A stretch of 56,917 bases of DNA from Caldifarciminota bacterium (GCA_023128825.1 JAGMDF010000027.1:1-56917), one strand, 5' to 3'. Counted from the first letter of the stretch, positions 1 through 8,627 are shown. Notes: generated by a model not told the origin, from the sequence alone. Program-made: numbers and translations.

Positions 1-2
1 AC

Positions 3-1133
3 AAGATACATGATCTTTTCATGGAACACGTAATGGCCCACGCGCCCGGCTACAAAAAGCTGATGGACTGGACAGACGTACCCATCATGCCGACACCTGG
101 TGCAGTGGGACTTCTTATCGAAAGAATAGGCAAGCGGCAGGAAATCGACGTACTGGGCGTTGACATAGGGGGAGCGACAACGGACATATTCAGCGTATTC
201 GAGGATAAGTCGCTAGAAGCAGAAAACCCTGAGCGAGTCTTCAACCGCACGGTAAGCGCCAACCTTGGGATGAGCTACTCGATCTCCAACGTGCTGCTGG
301 AAGCAGGAAACGAGAACATCCTGCGATGGATTCCCCTCGAGGTCGACGTTACCGAACTCAGAAACCGCATCCGCAACAAGATGATCCGCCCAACCACCAT
401 CCCGGCAACACTCGAAGATTTAAAGATGGAACACGCGGTGGCCAGGGAGGCGTTGAGACTGGCACTCCAACAGCACAGGAGCATGGCTGTGGGGCTTAAG
501 GGCGTACAGCAGGAACGCTCAATCGCCGATGCCTTCTCCCAGAAAATCTCAGGCGAGACGTTGGTCGACATGATGTCGCTTTCTCAGATTGTGGGATCAG
601 GCGGCGCACTTTCTCACTCCCCGCGTCGAGCACAGGCCGCAATGCTGATGCTCGATGCCTTCCAGCCCGAAGGAATAACCAGCCTGGCTGTGGACTCCAT
701 CTTCATGATGCCCCATCTAGGTGTACTCACCGAAGTCAACGAAAAAGCGGCGCAGGAGGTTTTTGAAAAAGACTGCCTTATCCCTCTGGGAACAACCATA
801 GCCCCAGCAGGAGAAGGCAAGGAAGGGGCCGCCTGCCTGAAGGTCGTCTTCAAACCACAAAAGGGCAAGCTTCAGGAACTAACCGTCAAGTATGGGGATC
901 TCATAAAGCTGGGGCTTGGGGTAGGCAAGAAGGCGCAGGTAAAGCTTTCTCCCGAACGCGGCTTCGACGTAGGAGAGGGCCCGGGCAAAAGCCTTGAGGC
1001 TCTGATCACCGGCGGCCAGGTTGGAGTCATCATTGACTGCCGCGGCAGACCTCTCCGGCTGCCGGAGGATAAAAATGAACGCATAAATGCGCTTCGGCGA
1101 TGGGCCGAAGCTATGGAAATGTATCCTGCATGA
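3..1133 (+). CDS. MutL/GlmL-family ASKHA protein (5' end outside window)
   Basis: The reading frame is open to the left edge (codons run from base 3, before the first ATG at 21), so this is the C-terminal about 376 residues of a longer protein. It carries the ASKHA nucleotide-binding signature VDIGGATTDIFS and later Gly-rich segments (GSGGALS) typical of the MutL/GlmL family (known length roughly 450-600 aa), which accompanies adenosylcobalamin-dependent glutamate mutase. The mutase subunits themselves would have to lie to the left. Its TGA overlaps the next ATG (ATGA at 1130-1133), so the following gene is translationally coupled. The family call is firm; the partner enzyme is inferred. Confidence 0.85.
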   Translation, partial: KIHDLFMEHVMAHAPGYKKLMDWTDVPIMPTPGAVGLLIERIGKRQEIDVLGVDIGGATTDIFSVFEDKSLEAENPERVFNRTVSANLGMSYSISNVLLEAGNENILRWIPLEVDVTELRNRIRNKMIRPTTIPATLEDLKMEHAVAREALRLALQQHRSMAVGLKGVQQERSIADAFSQKISGETLVDMMSLSQIVGSGGALSHSPRRAQAAMLMLDAFQPEGITSLAVDSIFMMPHLGVLTEVNEKAAQEVFEKDCLIPLGTTIAPAGEGKEGAACLKVVFKPQKGKLQELTVKYGDLIKLGLGVGKKAQVKLSPERGFDVGEGPGKSLEALITGGQVGVIIDCRGRPLRLPEDKNERINALRRWAEAMEMYPA

Positions 1134-1592
1134 ACGTAATCACACTTCTTCTTGTAATAGGAGCAAGTGTAGAAGGGCCGTTCCTAAGAGGAACAACGAT
1201 AAAGCCTTACGAGAACGCACATCTGGTGATGCTTCTTTCAGAAACCATAGATACCCGCACCACCCCCAGCCTGACCGAGGGCTCCGGCAGTCGGTTTATC
1301 GTTAAGTTCGATCACCCGCCCACAGGAACCGATCGCTCTACTTTGAAGGATGCCGAATTAACCATTGCAACTGATTGTACAACTCTATACAACCCACGCA
1401 GGGCTGCTCGCTCTGGAGATGTTCGATCAGACAGGACGAAAATTTATGACTTTGATAGATGAAAAGTTGTACCCTGAAGGAGAAAAAACCTTCTCCTTTA
1501 ACCTGCGGGGTTCATTGCCCAGCGGCGTGTACTTCCTGCGCTTGAAGGCCTGTGGAAAACAAGTCACCTCCAAGGCCGTGCACCTTAAATGA
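1130..1592 (+). pseudogene. Small exported protein with FlgD/T9SS-like C-terminal domain, frameshifted
   Basis: Begins with an ATG overlapping the mutL-like stop. The first frame gives a hydrophobic export-like N-terminus (MNVITLLLVIGASVEG) and about 75 further residues. The second frame, open only after a TAA at 1359-1361, gives the end of a FlgD-like/T9SS-type sorting domain: MFDQTGRKFMTL, then PSGVYFLRLKACGKQV, ending at 1592. The two halves join into one plausible 150-residue exported protein if one frameshift falls between about 1362 and 1460. It may be a true pseudogene, an assembly error or programmed frameshifting; the sequence alone cannot say. Confidence 0.6.
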
Positions 1593-1737
1593 AGGATTCT
1601 GAACGAATGCTGGATTCGAGATTCATCAATCCGCCGGCCAAGGGTGGATGGAAAGTTTGCTCCTATTCAAGGAAAGGAATGGTCAGGGAACCATTCGAAG
1701 AAGCAATCGGAATTAACCCAAGCCTAGGAGGCAGTAT

Positions 1738-4700
1738 ATGAGAAAAGCCTTTGCTTTATTCTTCTTACCGTTTCTGCTCCTGGCCGCCACAGGACCTTTT
1801 ATAGACGGTCAGGTGCTACCGACGGCAACCCATCTTTACAGGAATCCTACGGTGATCCATCTCCCCTGCGGGATAGATCTCGATACCCGCGATGCGGAAC
1901 CGACACTTCCTGCAAACCTCATGCTTTCAGCCGGGCAGAAAGGGGTTGGCACCTACCTTGTTCAGTTTGACGGCCCTATCTACTCGCACGAACGCCGTGC
2001 CCTTGAACAGTCAGGGGTAGGCATCGAGGGCTACCTGCCCAACTATACTTATATCGTGCGGATGGATCAAGCCACACGCGCCAGGGTAGAGACCCTACCA
2101 GGAGTGAGCTGGGTAGGCAACTACGAACCCGGTTACAAGCTGTGCCCTGAGATTGATCTTGAGGCCAGCATCCCGGAGAAACTGGTGGTAACTCTTTATG
2201 CAGGCATCGATGGCGAAGCAATCCGCGAGGCCGTTGAGACGCTCGGTGGAGAACTGCTTGAGTGGCAAGCCACCGACTTCCAGACATTCGTCCACATAAT
2301 GCTTGCCCCCCAGAAACTTCCTCTGCTTATCCATGAGCCGCAGATCAAATGGGTGGAACCTTATCATCAGCCCTACGTCATGAACGGACAAGCCCAGTGG
2401 GTCATTCAAACCTGGGAAGAAGAAAACCGCCGCATCTGGGATGAAGGAATAACCGGAGAAGGCCAGATTCTCGCCACCCTTGACTCCGGGATTCGAACGA
2501 CTCACAACTTCTTCCGTGACCCTTCTGTGCCTATCACCGACTTCGGCGACTACCCCAACCACCGCAAGATCATAGCCTACCAGAAACCAGCCTACGACCC
2601 TGACGGCGTCATCACCTTCGGCGACGAGATCGGCCACGGCACCCACACCGCAGGATCGGTTCTGGGCAACGATCAGCCGGTTGGCGGTTCAAGCGTAAAT
2701 ATCGGCATGGCCCCGGACGCCAGGATATACTTCCTTGACGGAGGCGGCGGAGGCGGCGGTATTATCCACGCCGTCAGCCTTGAGTACAGCTTCAGTATTG
2801 CCTACAACGGTAACAGTGCCGGCGGTGCCCGGATAATCTCCAACTCGTGGGGCAGCCAGACAACCCGCGCCTACGACAAAAGCTGTGTGGAGTCCGATCA
2901 GACCATGTGGAACCGTCCCGACTACCTGGTTATGTTTTCTGCCGGCAACAACCCCCCGAGTACATACACAGGCTCCCCGGCAAACGCCAAGAACGTCATA
3001 GCCGTAGGAGGATGCATGAACGGCACCGCAGCTAACTTCTACTGGAGTGGAAGTTCGCAAGGACCTACTAACGACGGCCGCATCCGTCCTGACATAGTGG
3101 CGCCAGGTAAAGATGTAACATCTGCCTGGCGAAACAGCGATGATGCGGAGGTTGCAACGTCCGGGACCAGCATGGCCGCTCCAACAGCGGCGGGCAACGC
3201 TGGCCTTATCCGCCAGTACTTCACCGACGGCTGGTATCCCTCAGGTAGTCCCAGCTCTCAATCTGGATTTAACCCCTCGGCCGCCCTACTCAAGGCAATG
3301 ATGATCAACTCGGTAGAAACCGACTTCCCTTCAATCGAGGACAGGGTCCCTTCCAAGAGGGTCGGCTGGGGAAGACCGAAACTGGACAACGTGCTTTACT
3401 TCCCTGGTGATGCACGCAAACTGGCTGTCGTGGACTTCGATGAAGGCCTCGAAACAGGCTACCAGTTCCTTGGCAAAGTGAATGTAGCCGGCAGCGGTGA
3501 ACCTATTCGAATCACCCTGAATTGGACAGACTATCCTGGCGAGCTGTATGCCTCTCCAGCCCTGGTGAACGATCTCAACCTGGAAGTGGTCTCGCCATCC
3601 GGCAAGGTTTATCGCGGCAACAACTTCAGTGATAACGTTTCTGTAGAAGGCGGCGATTTCGACACCAAAAACCCGGTCGAGAACGTCTTCGTTAACTCCC
3701 CTGAAACCGGGGAGTGGGAGATTCGCGTCCATGCAAACAACGTACCTGCAGGTCCTCAGCCGTTTGCCCTTGTCGTAACCGGCGAACTCAACACCATGAT
3801 CTCTGCCGTCGCCATAGAGGATATAACCGTCGACGACGATGGTCAATCCAACCCTGACGGCAACATGGATCCGGGTGAAGACGTAACTATCTACGTAATG
3901 CTTCTAAACGCCGGCGAAAACGCTCTGCACAATATCACGACTACCCTCTCCAGCGCATCCCCCCACGTTACCGTTACCGGCAACGATGCAAACTACGGCA
4001 CCCTGAATCCCGACGAGTCCAAGCAAGGCGACGGCTTTGAGGTTACTGTCTCCTCCTCCGCTCCGCTAGAGACGTGGGTTGAGTTCCAGATACAACTATC
4101 CGCAGACGAACTTTCAGGTAGTTTGAACTTCGAGTTCATGATCGGAACCCCAAGGTACGAATGGATCAGCCATGATGTCGGAAACGTAAAGCTAACAGTC
4201 ACTGAGCAAGGCGCCATCGGATTCTATGAACTTGACGGTCCAGGAGAAGGCTTCCGCTACCCTAAGAGTTCCGACAATTGGCTCTATCATGCAAGCTTCG
4301 CGGCGGGCAACTCGAAGGACTTTATGAACGACCGTATGTACGGTGAAGGAGAAAGCCATAATAAAGGCAAGGATTGGAAAGTTACTTCAGACCCCGACGG
4401 AAGGGTAATCATCGGCCGCCATGATTACTCCGATCAGGACAGCCGGGCTACCTACAACAACGACGGAAACTGGTGGACCGATAGCGAACTCAAGGTACAA
4501 CAGTTCGGTTACGCGTGGAAGGAAAAAGACTACGTGATCCTCAAGTTCGTGCTGATAAATCCGGACACATCATCCTTGGAAGGAATGTATGCCGGAATTA
4601 TGGCAGATTTCGACATGGGGCCGGAGCAAAGCCCATATAACAACTCTGGTGGAACCGACCAAACTCTGAATCTCGCCTACATGAAGCAAGCACCCGACAA

Positions 4701-5316
4701 AGACAACCCTCATATCGGTATAAAGCTCCTCAAGGGCCAAAAGGCCAACGTAACACTGGTCTCGAATCCGGACTACGTCTGGGATTACAACTGGAACGAC
4801 GAAACATTCTTCAAGTTCCTGAACGGGGAGCTGAGTTTTGCCTCCTCCCCCAACGATACCGACTGGTCAGTCATTGTATCTACAGGACCCTTCGATCTTC
4901 CAGTCGGTGGAACAGACACGGTAGCCTTTGCGTTCCTTGCAGGCGACAACCTTGCCGATCTCAAGGCCAATGCAGCGGATTGTCAGGAAACATGGGACAA
5001 CATGGACTTCACTGCGCTCGATGAAGATAAAGTCGCTCCTTTGACGCTCGATCTATCTGTCTCTCCAGATCTCCTCGCCGGCAAAGGCTCGATCCTCTTC
5101 AGCCTGCCCGCAGCCACTCATGCTCGCCTGGATATATACGATCTTGCCGGTCGTCGGGTGCGCACTCTCATCAACGGAGAACTCACTGCAGGTAATCACG
5201 AGATCTACTGGGACGGCCGCGACCAGAGAGGTCTTAAGACCTCAAAGGGCGTCTACTTCATCTATCTTACCACCGACGATGCAAAGGTTGTCCAAAAAGC
5301 AGTCATCGTGAAGTAG
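1738..5316 (+). CDS. Secreted subtilisin-like (S8) serine protease with FlgD-like C-terminal domain
   Basis: 1192 aa. An AGGAGG ribosome site lies 7 nt before the ATG. Residues 1-20 form a signal peptide (hydrophobic FALFFLPFLLLAA). About 20-240 looks like a prodomain. The S8 catalytic triad is clear: Asp249 in LATLDSGIRT, His300 in GHGTHTAG, Ser478 in ATSGTSMAAP, with the oxyanion Asn in FSAGNN. After it come a jelly-roll-like region (about 560-690), an Ig/CARDB-like segment (NPDGNMDPGED, about 705) and a FlgD-like/T9SS-type sorting domain at about 1120-1192 (LDIYDLAGRRVRTL, GVYFIYL). Inferred role: extracellular proteolysis, possibly surface-anchored. No secretion-system genes are in the window. 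Confidence 0.93.
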   Translation: MRKAFALFFLPFLLLAATGPFIDGQVLPTATHLYRNPTVIHLPCGIDLDTRDAEPTLPANLMLSAGQKGVGTYLVQFDGPIYSHERRALEQSGVGIEGYLPNYTYIVRMDQATRARVETLPGVSWVGNYEPGYKLCPEIDLEASIPEKLVVTLYAGIDGEAIREAVETLGGELLEWQATDFQTFVHIMLAPQKLPLLIHEPQIKWVEPYHQPYVMNGQAQWVIQTWEEENRRIWDEGITGEGQILATLDSGIRTTHNFFRDPSVPITDFGDYPNHRKIIAYQKPAYDPDGVITFGDEIGHGTHTAGSVLGNDQPVGGSSVNIGMAPDARIYFLDGGGGGGGIIHAVSLEYSFSIAYNGNSAGGARIISNSWGSQTTRAYDKSCVESDQTMWNRPDYLVMFSAGNNPPSTYTGSPANAKNVIAVGGCMNGTAANFYWSGSSQGPTNDGRIRPDIVAPGKDVTSAWRNSDDAEVATSGTSMAAPTAAGNAGLIRQYFTDGWYPSGSPSSQSGFNPSAALLKAMMINSVETDFPSIEDRVPSKRVGWGRPKLDNVLYFPGDARKLAVVDFDEGLETGYQFLGKVNVAGSGEPIRITLNWTDYPGELYASPALVNDLNLEVVSPSGKVYRGNNFSDNVSVEGGDFDTKNPVENVFVNSPETGEWEIRVHANNVPAGPQPFALVVTGELNTMISAVAIEDITVDDDGQSNPDGNMDPGEDVTIYVMLLNAGENALHNITTTLSSASPHVTVTGNDANYGTLNPDESKQGDGFEVTVSSSAPLETWVEFQIQLSADELSGSLNFEFMIGTPRYEWISHDVGNVKLTVTEQGAIGFYELDGPGEGFRYPKSSDNWLYHASFAAGNSKDFMNDRMYGEGESHNKGKDWKVTSDPDGRVIIGRHDYSDQDSRATYNNDGNWWTDSELKVQQFGYAWKEKDYVILKFVLINPDTSSLEGMYAGIMADFDMGPEQSPYNNSGGTDQTLNLAYMKQAPDKDNPHIGIKLLKGQKANVTLVSNPDYVWDYNWNDETFFKFLNGELSFASSPNDTDWSVIVSTGPFDLPVGGTDTVAFAFLAGDNLADLKANAADCQETWDNMDFTALDEDKVAPLTLDLSVSPDLLAGKGSILFSLPAATHARLDIYDLAGRRVRTLINGELTAGNHEIYWDGRDQRGLKTSKGVYFIYLTTDDAKVVQKAVIVK

Positions 5317-5344
5317 CCATCGAGATAAAAGAGACTTTAACCCT

Positions 5345-5369
5345 GGAGGGGGCTACGGCCCCCTCCTTT
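5345..5369 (+). terminator. Rho-independent-like terminator after the protease, cUACGg tetraloop
   Basis: A perfect 9-bp stem (GGAGGGGGC / GCCCCCTCC) closes a TACG loop, forming the exceptionally stable C(UNCG)G tetraloop. It is followed by TTTGTATTTG. It sits 28 nt after the protease stop and before the next promoter. Confidence 0.85.
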
Positions 5370-5388
5370 GTATTTGGCGGAGCAGATA

Positions 5389-5416
5389 TTGACAACTCTC
5401 CTCCCCAGCTTAGACT
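5389..5416 (+). promoter_or_regulatory. Promoter of the PIN-domain gene, leaderless type
   Basis: TTGACA, 16-bp spacer, TAGACT. The ATG at 5422 is only 5 nt after the -10 box, so transcription should begin at or beside the start codon. There is no room for a ribosome binding site. Confidence 0.75.
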
Positions 5417-5421
5417 GAACC

Positions 5422-6162
5422 ATGTCCACCTCAAGATGGCAAACACGCAAGTATCTGCTCCTGGATACGAGTGTAGTCGTAGACTATTATCTCCCGGAAA
5501 CTTCTTCTCTCAAGAAAACCCCGCTAAGGATAGCAACCATAATCGACTCCATTAGAAACAGAATGGCCAACGTACAGCTGTTCGTACCTGACTTCTGTAT
5601 CGTTGAAACCTACAATGCCTTTACAAAGTGGCGTTTTGGTGAAAGAATCCTGCCTCACGGTAAACCAATCTCCAAAAAGAGATACGATGAAGCGAGAAAC
5701 TTGTTCCGTGAGGACACGCTCAACGGCAAGGTAATCCAGCAGTATGAGTTGTGCCGCTACCATGTGATAGCGGCGGATTTGATATCGGCGGTGGACTACC
5801 ACTACCAATATTTCCGTAAAAAAGGTGACGTTGCAGCCAAGCTGAAGTTCACATCCATCAAGGTCGTGGACACCTTGATAGGGGCTATGGGTATCTGGCT
5901 GGCCAAACTGCATGGACGAGAGAATGTGGCGATAGTCACCGCCGATAACCGGATAGAAGCCATCATCGGCAAGGCACAGCGGGTATCGGCAACCGCCATG
6001 AGACATCTGGGATTGCGGAAGATCGCCGCCTGTATAGGCCTGGAATACAGCCCTGAGATATTCCCCGAGGTTCTTCACCTGGAAGAGGATTCGGACCACG
6101 ATTTAAAAAACTTCTTCGGCAAGTGGCCATTGTCCGTTCGGCAAACCGAGATGAAATTTTAG
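5422..6162 (+). CDS. PIN-domain protein (putative metal-dependent ribonuclease)
   Basis: 246 aa. PIN-type acidic residues are visible in order: Asp15 in LLLDTSVVVDYYL, Glu62 in FCIVETYNAF, Asp about 149 in KVVDTLIGA and Asp about 174 in VTADNR. Many PIN proteins are toxins of VapBC pairs at 130-150 aa; this one is longer, with a mostly helical insert at 65-140 and a C-terminal extension, and no antitoxin-like ORF is adjacent. A dedicated leaderless promoter precedes it. RNase activity is inferred from the family; the target is unknown. Confidence 0.75.
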   Translation: MSTSRWQTRKYLLLDTSVVVDYYLPETSSLKKTPLRIATIIDSIRNRMANVQLFVPDFCIVETYNAFTKWRFGERILPHGKPISKKRYDEARNLFREDTLNGKVIQQYELCRYHVIAADLISAVDYHYQYFRKKGDVAAKLKFTSIKVVDTLIGAMGIWLAKLHGRENVAIVTADNRIEAIIGKAQRVSATAMRHLGLRKIAACIGLEYSPEIFPEVLHLEEDSDHDLKNFFGKWPLSVRQTEMKF

Positions 6163-6168
6163 CCCTGG

Positions 6169-6197
6169 TTGACGATTCTACCTAATTCAAATATACT
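6169..6197 (+). promoter_or_regulatory. Promoter of the TGS GTPase gene
   Basis: TTGACG, 17-bp spacer, TATACT, just after the PIN gene stop. The predicted transcript starts near 6204, leaving a short leader with an AGAGG ribosome site at 6216-6220. Confidence 0.8.
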
Positions 6198-6226
6198 AAC
6201 GCGATGAGTAGCAGTAGAGGAAAATT

Positions 6227-7147
6227 ATGCCGGCAAATCTAACACCGGAGTATAAGCAAGCGGAGCAGCGCTACCGGGAGGCGATAACCGCGAGCGAGAA
6301 GCTCGTAGCACTGAAGGATATGCTGGCCAAACTGCCAAAACACAAGGGAACCGAGAAGATTCAGGCCGATCTCAGAAAGAGGATCTCACGCCTTGAAAAG
6401 GAAATGAAGCAGAAGCCCAAGACAGCCGTCTCAAGGCGTGAGAGGATGTTCAACATACCAAAGCAGGGCGCGGGTCAGATAGGCCTTCTGGGCGCGGCAA
6501 ACTCAGGCAAATCTTCTCTCTTCTACGCACTCACCGGTGCGGACGCGGTAATTGCCGAATGGCCCTACTCCACCTCCCATCCGGTGGTGGGCATGATCGG
6601 CTTCGAAAACATCCAGTTCCAGCTCATCGACATGCCGCCCATGATCCGAGAGCACACCGAGCCCTGGCAGTGGGGCATACTTAGAAACGCAGACCTTGTG
6701 CTGGCGCTCTTCTCAGCGGTGGACGATCCAGAGAAGCAGATAGCAGAACTCAGAGAGGAGATTGAGAAATACCATCTGCGCAAGGTCATCTGGGTGGCCA
6801 CCAAGATAGATAAGCTGCCTGACGGGCAGATACCGCGCTTTCCCGTAGACGCTCTTTACACCGCGGCCGAACAGCTCGTGGGGCTGGAAGATTTAACCCG
6901 GCAGATATTCGCCAAACTCCAGATCATACGCGTTTACACCAAACATCCGGGCAAGGAGCCTGACTTACAGGACCCTGTTCTACTTAAAAAAGGATCGGTT
7001 CTCATGGACGCAGCTTACCACCTTCACAAGGACTTTGCTGAAAAGCTCAAATACGCGCGGCTGTGGAACTCCGAGCACGAGGGAACCCGCGTGGCCCGTG
7101 ACCACGTGCTGACAGACGGAGATATAGTCGAGTTCCACATTAGATAA
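6227..7147 (+). CDS. DRG/OBG-like TGS-domain GTPase
   Basis: 306 aa. An N-terminal helical region (about 1-75, Lys/Glu-rich) precedes the G domain: G1 GAANSGKSS at about 89-97, G3 DMPP at 135-138, G4 TKID at 192-195. A C-terminal TGS domain follows from about 235, ending TDGDIVEFHIR. Domain order and TGS ending match the DRG branch, best known from archaea and eukaryotes and linked to ribosomes; exact function here is unknown. The gene has its own promoter and converges on surE. The GTPase call is firm; DRG over other OBG-type GTPases is likely, not certain. Confidence 0.85.
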   Translation: MPANLTPEYKQAEQRYREAITASEKLVALKDMLAKLPKHKGTEKIQADLRKRISRLEKEMKQKPKTAVSRRERMFNIPKQGAGQIGLLGAANSGKSSLFYALTGADAVIAEWPYSTSHPVVGMIGFENIQFQLIDMPPMIREHTEPWQWGILRNADLVLALFSAVDDPEKQIAELREEIEKYHLRKVIWVATKIDKLPDGQIPRFPVDALYTAAEQLVGLEDLTRQIFAKLQIIRVYTKHPGKEPDLQDPVLLKKGSVLMDAAYHLHKDFAEKLKYARLWNSEHEGTRVARDHVLTDGDIVEFHIR

Positions 7148-7151
7148 ATCA

Positions 7152-7182
7152 CCCCACTCATCCGCTACGCGGCTGAGCGGGG
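7152..7182. terminator. Hairpin between the convergent GTPase and surE genes
   Basis: A near-perfect stem (CCCC, CTCA and CCGC pairing with GCGG, TGAG and GGGG, with two 1-nt mismatches) around a 3-nt loop. It lacks a clear T-run, so termination is inferred from its position between converging genes. Confidence 0.45.
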
Positions 7183-7261
7183 GCCCCAAATTGAATCACC
7201 CCGACGATAATACAGCCCCAAGAAGTTGTTACGCAACTCCTCGGAGACCCCAAAACGATCC

Positions 7262-8026
7262 TTAAGGACTCTTTGCGTTCAGTGAACGGAAGCTTGGAAG
7301 CACCGAAAGATCCTCACGTAGCTCGTCAATCTTCTCAAAACCGGTAAGGTCCAGATGCAACGGGGTAACCGAGATGTATCCTTCTTCCAATGCCTCGGTA
7401 TCAGAACCCTCCATGGATACGCTGGAAAGCTCTCCGGAAAGTATCAGATGCCACTCCCCGTTTTCGTCCCTGGTCCTGTTCACCACGTCCTTGTAGACCC
7501 GCTTGCCAAGTCGTGTAACACTAACTCCCTTGGATTCCCCTGGAGGAATATTGACGTTTATAAACTCAGGTCGAGCACAGTCAAGAACCATCTTGCAAAT
7601 CTCTCGAACGAACTCAAGTGAAGATTGAGCGATCTCTCCTGTCTCACGATTCGCCGATATCGCAACCGCAGGATAGCGAAGAAGCCTGCCCTCCATCGCT
7701 GCGGCAACAGTCCCTGAGTATAGCACGTCGTCGGCAAGGTTGTAGCCCATGTTGATTCCAGAGGCCACGAGGTCGATTTGCTTCTTCATGATGGAATGGT
7801 GCGCCAGAAGTACGCAGTCGGTAGGGGTGCCTTGGATAGCGATGTGATGGGAGTCGTGCTCTGTAATCCGTACCGGCTTGCCGATGGTAAGGCTGTGTGA
7901 TGAACCTGACTGCTCCTGGGCAGGAGCGATGACAAAAAGCTCACCCAGACCTTCGAGCGTCTTCTCCAAAAGCTTTATGCCCTCGGCGTCGATGCCGTCA
8001 TCGTTGGTGATAAGGATTCGTAGCAT
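7262..8026 (-). CDS. surE: 5'/3'-nucleotidase SurE
   Basis: 254 aa. The N-terminus MLRILITNDDGI carries the metal-binding Asp9-Asp10 pair of SurE; APAQEQSGSSH (Ser40) and a later GINMGYNLADDVLYSGTV segment complete the active-site pattern. SurE dephosphorylates nucleoside monophosphates in a metal-dependent way, in the cytoplasm. The ATG at 8026 is preferred to the upstream in-frame start at 8059: the family begins here, and a TTGACC-N16-TAGAAT promoter places it 5 nt after the -10, a leaderless start. Confidence 0.95.
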   Translation of the reverse strand: MLRILITNDDGIDAEGIKLLEKTLEGLGELFVIAPAQEQSGSSHSLTIGKPVRITEHDSHHIAIQGTPTDCVLLAHHSIMKKQIDLVASGINMGYNLADDVLYSGTVAAAMEGRLLRYPAVAISANRETGEIAQSSLEFVREICKMVLDCARPEFINVNIPPGESKGVSVTRLGKRVYKDVVNRTRDENGEWHLILSGELSSVSMEGSDTEALEEGYISVTPLHLDLTGFEKIDELREDLSVLPSFRSLNAKSP

Positions 8027-8031
8027 GTTTG

Positions 8032-8059
8032 ATTCTAACGACAATCGAGGCAAGGTCAA
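8032..8059 (-). promoter_or_regulatory. Leaderless promoter of surE
   Basis: On the minus strand: TTGACC, 16-bp spacer, TAGAAT, then 5 nt and the surE ATG. It is divergent from the promoter at 8174, with a palindromic repeat between them. Confidence 0.75.
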
Positions 8060-8061
8060 TG

Positions 8062-8166
8062 CTCACCCCCACCCTGCCCTCCCCCATCAAGGGGGAGGTA
8101 GTTGAGGGAAGCGGCAACAACAACATTTTCCCCTCCCTTGATGGGAGGGGATTAAGGGGAGGGTGA
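8062..8166. repeat. Nested palindromic intergenic repeat
   Basis: Two adjacent palindromes, CTCCCCCATCAAGGGGGAG near 8079-8097 and CCCCTCCCTTGATGGGAGG near 8130-8149, lie inside an outer imperfect inverted repeat (TCACCC / GGGTGA). The core CCCCCTTGATGGGGG recurs at 22715-22730, so this is a dispersed family. No ORF. Confidence 0.7.
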
Positions 8167-8173
8167 ACGGAGG

Positions 8174-8201
8174 TTGACAATTCTCACTCAAGGATTAATC
8201 T
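8174..8201 (+). promoter_or_regulatory. Leaderless promoter of the 64-aa membrane protein
   Basis: TTGACA, 16-bp spacer, TAATCT, then 5 nt and the ATG at 8207. Confidence 0.65.
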
Positions 8202-8206
8202 ACTGC

Positions 8207-8401
8207 ATGAAGCCTTGGGGAATAGTCATCTCGGTTGCCGCGCTCGTATGTGGGGTAGCCGGAGCGGTGCTAGCGTTCATTGCCTGGGACCGCAAGAACA
8301 AAGGCGAGGACGCAAGGTTTTTATTCATCCTCGCCGTCATCGGCGGAGCGCTCTTCGCCGGTCTCCTGTACCTCGGCGGCAAACTGGGACTGCTGTGGTG
8401 A
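8207..8401 (+). CDS. Small two-helix membrane protein
   Basis: 64 aa; I do not recognise a family. Two hydrophobic segments (about 5-26 and 38-58) flank a charged loop (WDRKNKGEDAR). The ATG at 8207 is preferred over the upstream TTG at 8174 because that TTG is the first part of the -35 box and the ATG lies 5 nt after the -10. It stands alone between surE and guaAB, bounded by palindromic repeats. Confidence 0.6.
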   Translation: MKPWGIVISVAALVCGVAGAVLAFIAWDRKNKGEDARFLFILAVIGGALFAGLLYLGGKLGLLW

Positions 8402-8412
8402 TTGATAAGAAT

Positions 8413-8536
8413 GCGAACCTTCAGGTTCGCTTAATAATAAAGCGAGGCTGAAGCCTCGCACTACAAGCTAGCCCCAAGTGATAGAAAATTCCATAGGGGC
8501 CGATCTTTGGTAGGGGCGACGCATGCGTCGCCCCTA
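8413..8536. repeat. Cluster of three short perfect palindromes
   Basis: Three hairpins in a row: 8413-8430 (GCGAACCT/AGGTTCGC, 2-nt loop), 8442-8459 (GCGAGGCT/AGCCTCGC, 2-nt loop) and a perfect 26-bp palindrome at 8511-8536 centred on GACGCATGCGTC. A degenerate cluster with the same style of spacing is at 34475-34566. The first may terminate the small membrane gene. Function unknown. Confidence 0.7.
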
Positions 8537-8539
8537 TGT

Positions 8540-8578
8540 TGAGATTGCTTCGGCCTCTAACGAGGTCTCGCAATGACA
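8540..8578. repeat. REP-like element, half copy
   Basis: Starts TGAGATTGCT and ends CGCAATGACA, the same ends as the right half of the longer element at 26003-26106. Elements with these ends are common between genes in many bacterial genomes. Confidence 0.6.
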
Positions 8579-8593
8579 CCTTGTTTTAAATTC

Positions 8594-8621
8594 TTGACTT
8601 TCCACAACCTATACGTAAACT
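8594..8621 (+). promoter_or_regulatory. Leaderless promoter of guaAB
   Basis: TTGACT, 16-bp spacer, TAAACT, then 6 nt and the guaAB ATG at 8628. A TATACG inside the spacer is only 10 bp from the -35 and was not used. Confidence 0.65.
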
Positions 8622-8627
8622 CCGCCT

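Noticed and set aside
2095-2646. 183-codon minus-strand ORF inside the protease
   Set aside because: Shadow of the S8 protease coding region; no ribosome site or promoter.
8594-8615. TATACG as -10 of guaAB
   Set aside because: Only 10 bp from the TTGACT; TAAACT at 8616 gives the 16-bp spacing seen throughout the window.
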